This document shows positions 33,743 to 36,746 of a stretch of DNA of 36,746 bases, one piece after another (the stretch's first letter is position 1; each line of letters starts with the position of its first letter). Origin of the DNA: Tissierellia bacterium (lineage in GTDB: Bacteria; Bacillota; Clostridia; Tissierellales; Peptoniphilaceae). The notes beneath the pieces were generated by a model. It saw only the letters and a program-made list of their open reading frames with translations, searched no databases and was not told the origin of the DNA. Where the stretch lies: assembly GCA_030537765.1 (NCBI GenBank), contig JAUNVH010000017.1, forward strand, positions 1-36,746, given 5' to 3'. Both the position numbers and the translations under genes were made by a program.

Positions 33743-35278
33743 ATGAAGCTAAAAAAGTTATTAAATTCTATTGACTATTTAGACATAAAGGGAGATTACA
33801 ATAAATTTATTGATATAAAAGACATTTGTTATCATACCGATAAAATAGTCGAAAATTCAATCTATGTTGCAATAAAAGGCTTTAAAACGGATGGACATAA
33901 ATATATTAAAAAAGCAATCGAAAATGGCGCTATCATAGCAGTCGTCGAAGAGTTTACAAATGATGAATGCGTTCAAATTAAAGTACCAGACTCCAGAAAA
34001 GCATTGGCTGATCTAAGTTATAGATTTTTCGATGAACCTAGTGGAGAATTAAATATTATAGGCATTACTGCCTCTAATGGAAAAACTACTACTGCATTTA
34101 TGACAGAGAGTATCTTCAATTATAATAATATAGACACTGCAATTTGTGGCACAGTGGAATTAAAATATAAAGATGTGTTTATTCCATCTGTACTCACCAC
34201 ACCAGAAAGTCGCGAATTACAGTATCATATAAGGAATATGGCCGATAAAGGAGTAGAAAACTTAATTATGGAAGTTTCTAGCGCTGGGGAGTATTTAAAT
34301 AGAGTTAGAAATATCGAATATGATATAGTAACATTTAATAATTTTACACCAGAACATTTAGATATGCATAAGAGCGCAGAAAATTATTTTGCAGAAAAGA
34401 GCCGCCTAATAACGGAAGCAAAACCCTCAGCATATGCCATATTAAATATGGACGAGCCCAAAATTAAAAGCCTAAAATCAAAGACTTGCGCAAAGGTAAT
34501 TGGATATTCATTTGAAAATGAGAATGAAGACATATTTGTTAAAAATATTGATTTGTCGACTGGTTTTGGTAGATTTGAGCTTTTAATCAATACCCCAATA
34601 GAAGCTGATGACTTTATAATTGAACCACAAAGTTTAAATGTCAAATTAAATGTGGCAGGTTTTTCTTCGATAATGAATGCAGTGCCTGCAATTATGATAG
34701 GTCTTTTTATGGGAATCGATGCAGAAAAAGTATTAAGAGGAATAGAGCAATTTAAAGGTGTGGAAAGACGGTTTGAGATAATATATGATCAAGATTTTAA
34801 AATTATAGACGATCATTATGCCAATAGAATAAATGTCGATGTAACTTTAAATACATTGAGTCAAATGGATTATAATGAATTAGTAATACTCTATGCACTA
34901 AGGGGAAGTAGAGGCGTAGAAGTTAATAGAGATATCGCAAATGAAACTTGCAAATGGATGGAAAAAATCCGCTGTAAAAAATTAATACTTACAACTTCGG
35001 AAGATATAGTTGGAGAAAAAGACTTTGTCACTGAAGATGAACTAAAAGTTTTCAAAGAAGAACTAGAAAAAGCTGGCGTGAGCGCAAGAATAGTTAAGAC
35101 TCTCAAAGAGGCCTTAGATATTTCGTTAGAAGCTGTAAAAAAGGGAGATGTATTACTCTTAGGAGGTGCTCAAGGCATGGATAAAGCCGCTGGAATTATT
35201 TTGCCTAAGCTAGCAGAGGGAAAATCTGAAGAAAAGAAAAAAGAAATCTTAAAGCCTTTAGAAACTAGAATTTGCTAA
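33743..35278 (+). CDS. MurE-like Mur ligase family protein, divergent
   Basis: 511 residues in the three-domain order of MurE: an N-terminal UDP-MurNAc-binding-like domain (DIKDICYHTDKIVENSIYVAIKG), a central ATPase, and a C-terminal domain. The P-loop is ITASNGKTTTA (108-118) instead of the usual GTNGKTT. TTPESRELQ, MEVSSAGEY (usually MEVSSHAL) and EHLDMHKSAENYFAEK with a candidate carbamylated lysine K219 follow. The normal C-terminal DYAHNP is replaced by DDHYANR, and I find no DNPR-type motif that binds the third amino acid. It is probably an ATP-dependent amide ligase, but whether it builds peptidoglycan or another substrate is open. TTGGAGGA precedes the ATG, which touches the hemZ stop. 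Confidence 0.8.
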   Translation: MKLKKLLNSIDYLDIKGDYNKFIDIKDICYHTDKIVENSIYVAIKGFKTDGHKYIKKAIENGAIIAVVEEFTNDECVQIKVPDSRKALADLSYRFFDEPSGELNIIGITASNGKTTTAFMTESIFNYNNIDTAICGTVELKYKDVFIPSVLTTPESRELQYHIRNMADKGVENLIMEVSSAGEYLNRVRNIEYDIVTFNNFTPEHLDMHKSAENYFAEKSRLITEAKPSAYAILNMDEPKIKSLKSKTCAKVIGYSFENENEDIFVKNIDLSTGFGRFELLINTPIEADDFIIEPQSLNVKLNVAGFSSIMNAVPAIMIGLFMGIDAEKVLRGIEQFKGVERRFEIIYDQDFKIIDDHYANRINVDVTLNTLSQMDYNELVILYALRGSRGVEVNRDIANETCKWMEKIRCKKLILTTSEDIVGEKDFVTEDELKVFKEELEKAGVSARIVKTLKEALDISLEAVKKGDVLLLGGAQGMDKAAGIILPKLAEGKSEEKKKEILKPLETRIC

Positions 35279-35294
35279 AGGAGATAAATCTTTG

Positions 35295-35319
35295 ACTGCT
35301 CCTTTAATTTAGGAGCAGT
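35295..35319 (+). terminator. Hairpin after the MurE-like gene
   Basis: The 9-bp perfect stem ACTGCTCCT / AGGAGCAGT with a 7-nt loop, followed by TTAATATTTT. The T tract is interrupted, so termination could be incomplete. Confidence 0.72.
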
Positions 35320-35359
35320 TTAATATTTTCAATCTTAAATAAATATTAATCAAAATAGC

Positions 35360-35388
35360 TTGATAAGATAATCAAAATCAAATACAAT
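35360..35388 (+). promoter_or_regulatory. Promoter of the LtaS-like gene
   Basis: TTGATA (35360-35365), a 17-nt spacer and TACAAT (35383-35388). The -35 lies inside the imperfect palindrome TTGATAAGATAATCAA (35360-35375), which could be a regulator site. A leader of about 55 nt follows, with a small repeat AGACA/TGTCT. Confidence 0.7.
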
Positions 35389-35450
35389 AACTAATAACAA
35401 AAATCATTAAAAAAAGACAGTAAAGAATGTCTGAAAAAGTGGAGGATTTT

Positions 35451-36746
35451 ATGCTTTTATTTATATTATTGACAGTAAAATTTTTATTATTTCAATATTT
35501 TACAAAGATTATATCTGCACCATGGCTAGTCTTTGCTATGGATATGGTATTTTTAAGCATCTATTATTTGATAGCAAGGAGAAAAGATAAAGTCTCGACA
35601 ATCATAAGCTTAGTAATTTATTCAGTAATATCTTTTATAATATTTGCAGATATTGTCTATTTTACATATTTCAATAGACTGCCTTCAATTTATGAATTAG
35701 GCCATGCAGGAGTTCTAACAGATGTAACAGATGCTATATTTGTTTTAATAAGATGGCACGATTATTTATTTATATTAGATATACCAGTATTAATTTTCTT
35801 GGCATATAAGAATAAACTACATCTCATAGATCAATTTATAGAAGATAAATTAAAAAAATTCTATCAATATATTCCATATGCAATGCTTTTAATATCGGTA
35901 TTAATTATCGCAATTGGCCACAATAGAATAAATGAAGTAAGAGATATGCAGTTATTTACCTATCACGCTAGAGATATTTTGGGACTAAGACATGAAAACT
36001 ATTCAGATCTAGATCTGCAAGGAAATTATGAAAAATCATCTAATACTCCTAATGAATGGACTGGAATTGCCAAAGGTAAAAATTTATTCATAATACAGGT
36101 TGAAAGTTTAAATAATTTTGTAATAAACAGAGAATATAATGGCCACGAAATAACGCCTGTAATGAATAAACTAATTGAAGAAAATGGAACGATCTATGCA
36201 GACGACTATTTTGAATTACTGGGAGCTGGCAATACATCAGATGCAGAATTTGTGAGTTTACATTCTTTATATCCTAGCATTAAAAATCCATCATATGAAG
36301 TTTATAAAGATAAATATGTTTTCGGTTTGCCAAAAATTTTAACTGAAAATGGATATAAAAACACAGCGTTTCACAATTATAAAAGGGATTTTTGGATCAG
36401 AGATACGGCATATCCACATATAGGCTTTGAACGATTTATAGCAGAGGATAATTACGAATTGGATGATATAATTGCAATGGGTCTTTCAGATAAAAGTTTT
36501 TTCAGGCAATCCATGCCGTATATATTAGATATGGATAGACCAATTTTTGCATTCTTAGTAACTTTAACATCGCATATTCCCTATGAAATGCCTGATGAGG
36601 ATATTGTCATTCCAATAAAACCAAAAGACCAAGGTTCCATCTTTGGTAATTATATGAACTCAATACATTATACTGATGCTGCAATTGGAGAATTTATCGA
36701 TGATTTAAAAAAACATAATCTTTATGATGACAGTGTAATTGTAATT
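35451..36746 (+). CDS. Lipoteichoic acid synthase-like sulfatase-family protein, 3' end outside window
   Basis: 432 codons are present and the frame is still open at the window edge. The N-terminal third (about 1-165) has five hydrophobic membrane segments. The extracellular alkaline-phosphatase-like domain follows: IIQVESLNNFV with metal-binding E218, GAGNTSDAEFVSLHSLYP with the nucleophile T262, YKNTAFHNYKRDFW, and FLVTLTSHIPYE. LtaS enzymes move glycerol-phosphate from phosphatidylglycerol to the growing lipoteichoic acid chain outside the cell; related members act as primases or phosphoglycerol transferases on other glycans, which cannot be excluded. TGGAGGA precedes ATG 35451. It has its own promoter after the MurE-like operon. 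Confidence 0.88.
   Translation, partial: MLLFILLTVKFLLFQYFTKIISAPWLVFAMDMVFLSIYYLIARRKDKVSTIISLVIYSVISFIIFADIVYFTYFNRLPSIYELGHAGVLTDVTDAIFVLIRWHDYLFILDIPVLIFLAYKNKLHLIDQFIEDKLKKFYQYIPYAMLLISVLIIAIGHNRINEVRDMQLFTYHARDILGLRHENYSDLDLQGNYEKSSNTPNEWTGIAKGKNLFIIQVESLNNFVINREYNGHEITPVMNKLIEENGTIYADDYFELLGAGNTSDAEFVSLHSLYPSIKNPSYEVYKDKYVFGLPKILTENGYKNTAFHNYKRDFWIRDTAYPHIGFERFIAEDNYELDDIIAMGLSDKSFFRQSMPYILDMDRPIFAFLVTLTSHIPYEMPDEDIVIPIKPKDQGSIFGNYMNSIHYTDAAIGEFIDDLKKHNLYDDSVIVI

Noticed and set aside
35360..35375. Fur or PerR box before the LtaS-like gene
   Set aside because: TTGATAAGATAATCAA shares some AT pattern with these boxes but does not fit the 7-1-7 consensus well enough.

Overview
This window reads as ordinary, densely packed chromosome from an AT-rich, low-GC Gram-positive anaerobe. 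Evidence for a Firmicute: ribosomal binding sites of the GGAGG type, a T-box leader before thrS, an L20-type leader before infC, RNase J, a bifunctional RelA, IreB, KtrA/KtrB and an LtaS-like protein at the right edge. An aldo/keto reductase with a ferredoxin tail suggests an anaerobe. The content fits the Clostridia/Tissierellia side, possibly the Peptoniphilaceae, but that family-level placement is inference. Every gene and tRNA lies on the + strand. I see no insertion sequence, phage gene, CRISPR array, toxin-antitoxin pair or recognised defence system.

Layout. Positions 1-170 hold the end of a tRNA-Gly(GCC) and a tRNA-Arg(ACG), then a terminator. Positions 333-11869 are a version of the conserved alaS cluster: AI-2E-family permease, alaS, ireB, an inserted ferredoxin-type aldo/keto reductase, ruvX, a DUF1292 gene, a Fur-family regulator, RNase J, trmR and trhP (tRNA wobble-uridine methoxylation), udk and a threonine-aldolase-like enzyme. 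Positions 11897-13195 are the infC-rpmI-rplT operon with a consensus promoter, an L20-type leader and attenuator, and an infC that starts at ATC. Positions 13206-18049 run ktrB, ktrA, a SpoU-type RNA methyltransferase, a poorly known protein and hisS. Positions 18052-21740 hold a T-box controlled thrS, an SGNH hydrolase and an AIR-synthase-like protein. Positions 21774-25110 hold an N-acetylmuramoyl-L-alanine amidase and an RNase PH-RdgB fusion.

Positions 25171-27233 are punctuated by tRNA-His, tRNA-Leu, a membrane-anchored phosphoesterase, tRNA-Arg(TCG) and a stand-alone methyltransferase of the leucine carboxyl methyltransferase type. Positions 27321-35278 are a tight run of recJ, relA, dtd, an MBL hydrolase, hemZ and a divergent MurE-like ligase. 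The LtaS-like gene starts at 35451 and leaves the window.

The common theme is translation quality and RNA metabolism: three aminoacyl-tRNA synthetases, D-aminoacyl-tRNA deacylase, tRNA modification, IF3, L35, L20, RNase J, RNase PH and RelA. Cell-wall enzymes (amidase, MurE-like, LtaS-like) and potassium uptake are added. The points most worth checking are the ATC start of infC, the rph-rdgB fusion, the divergent Mur ligase, and two genes (the reductase at 4586 and the phosphoesterase at 25427) that sit so close behind a terminator that no promoter fits between.
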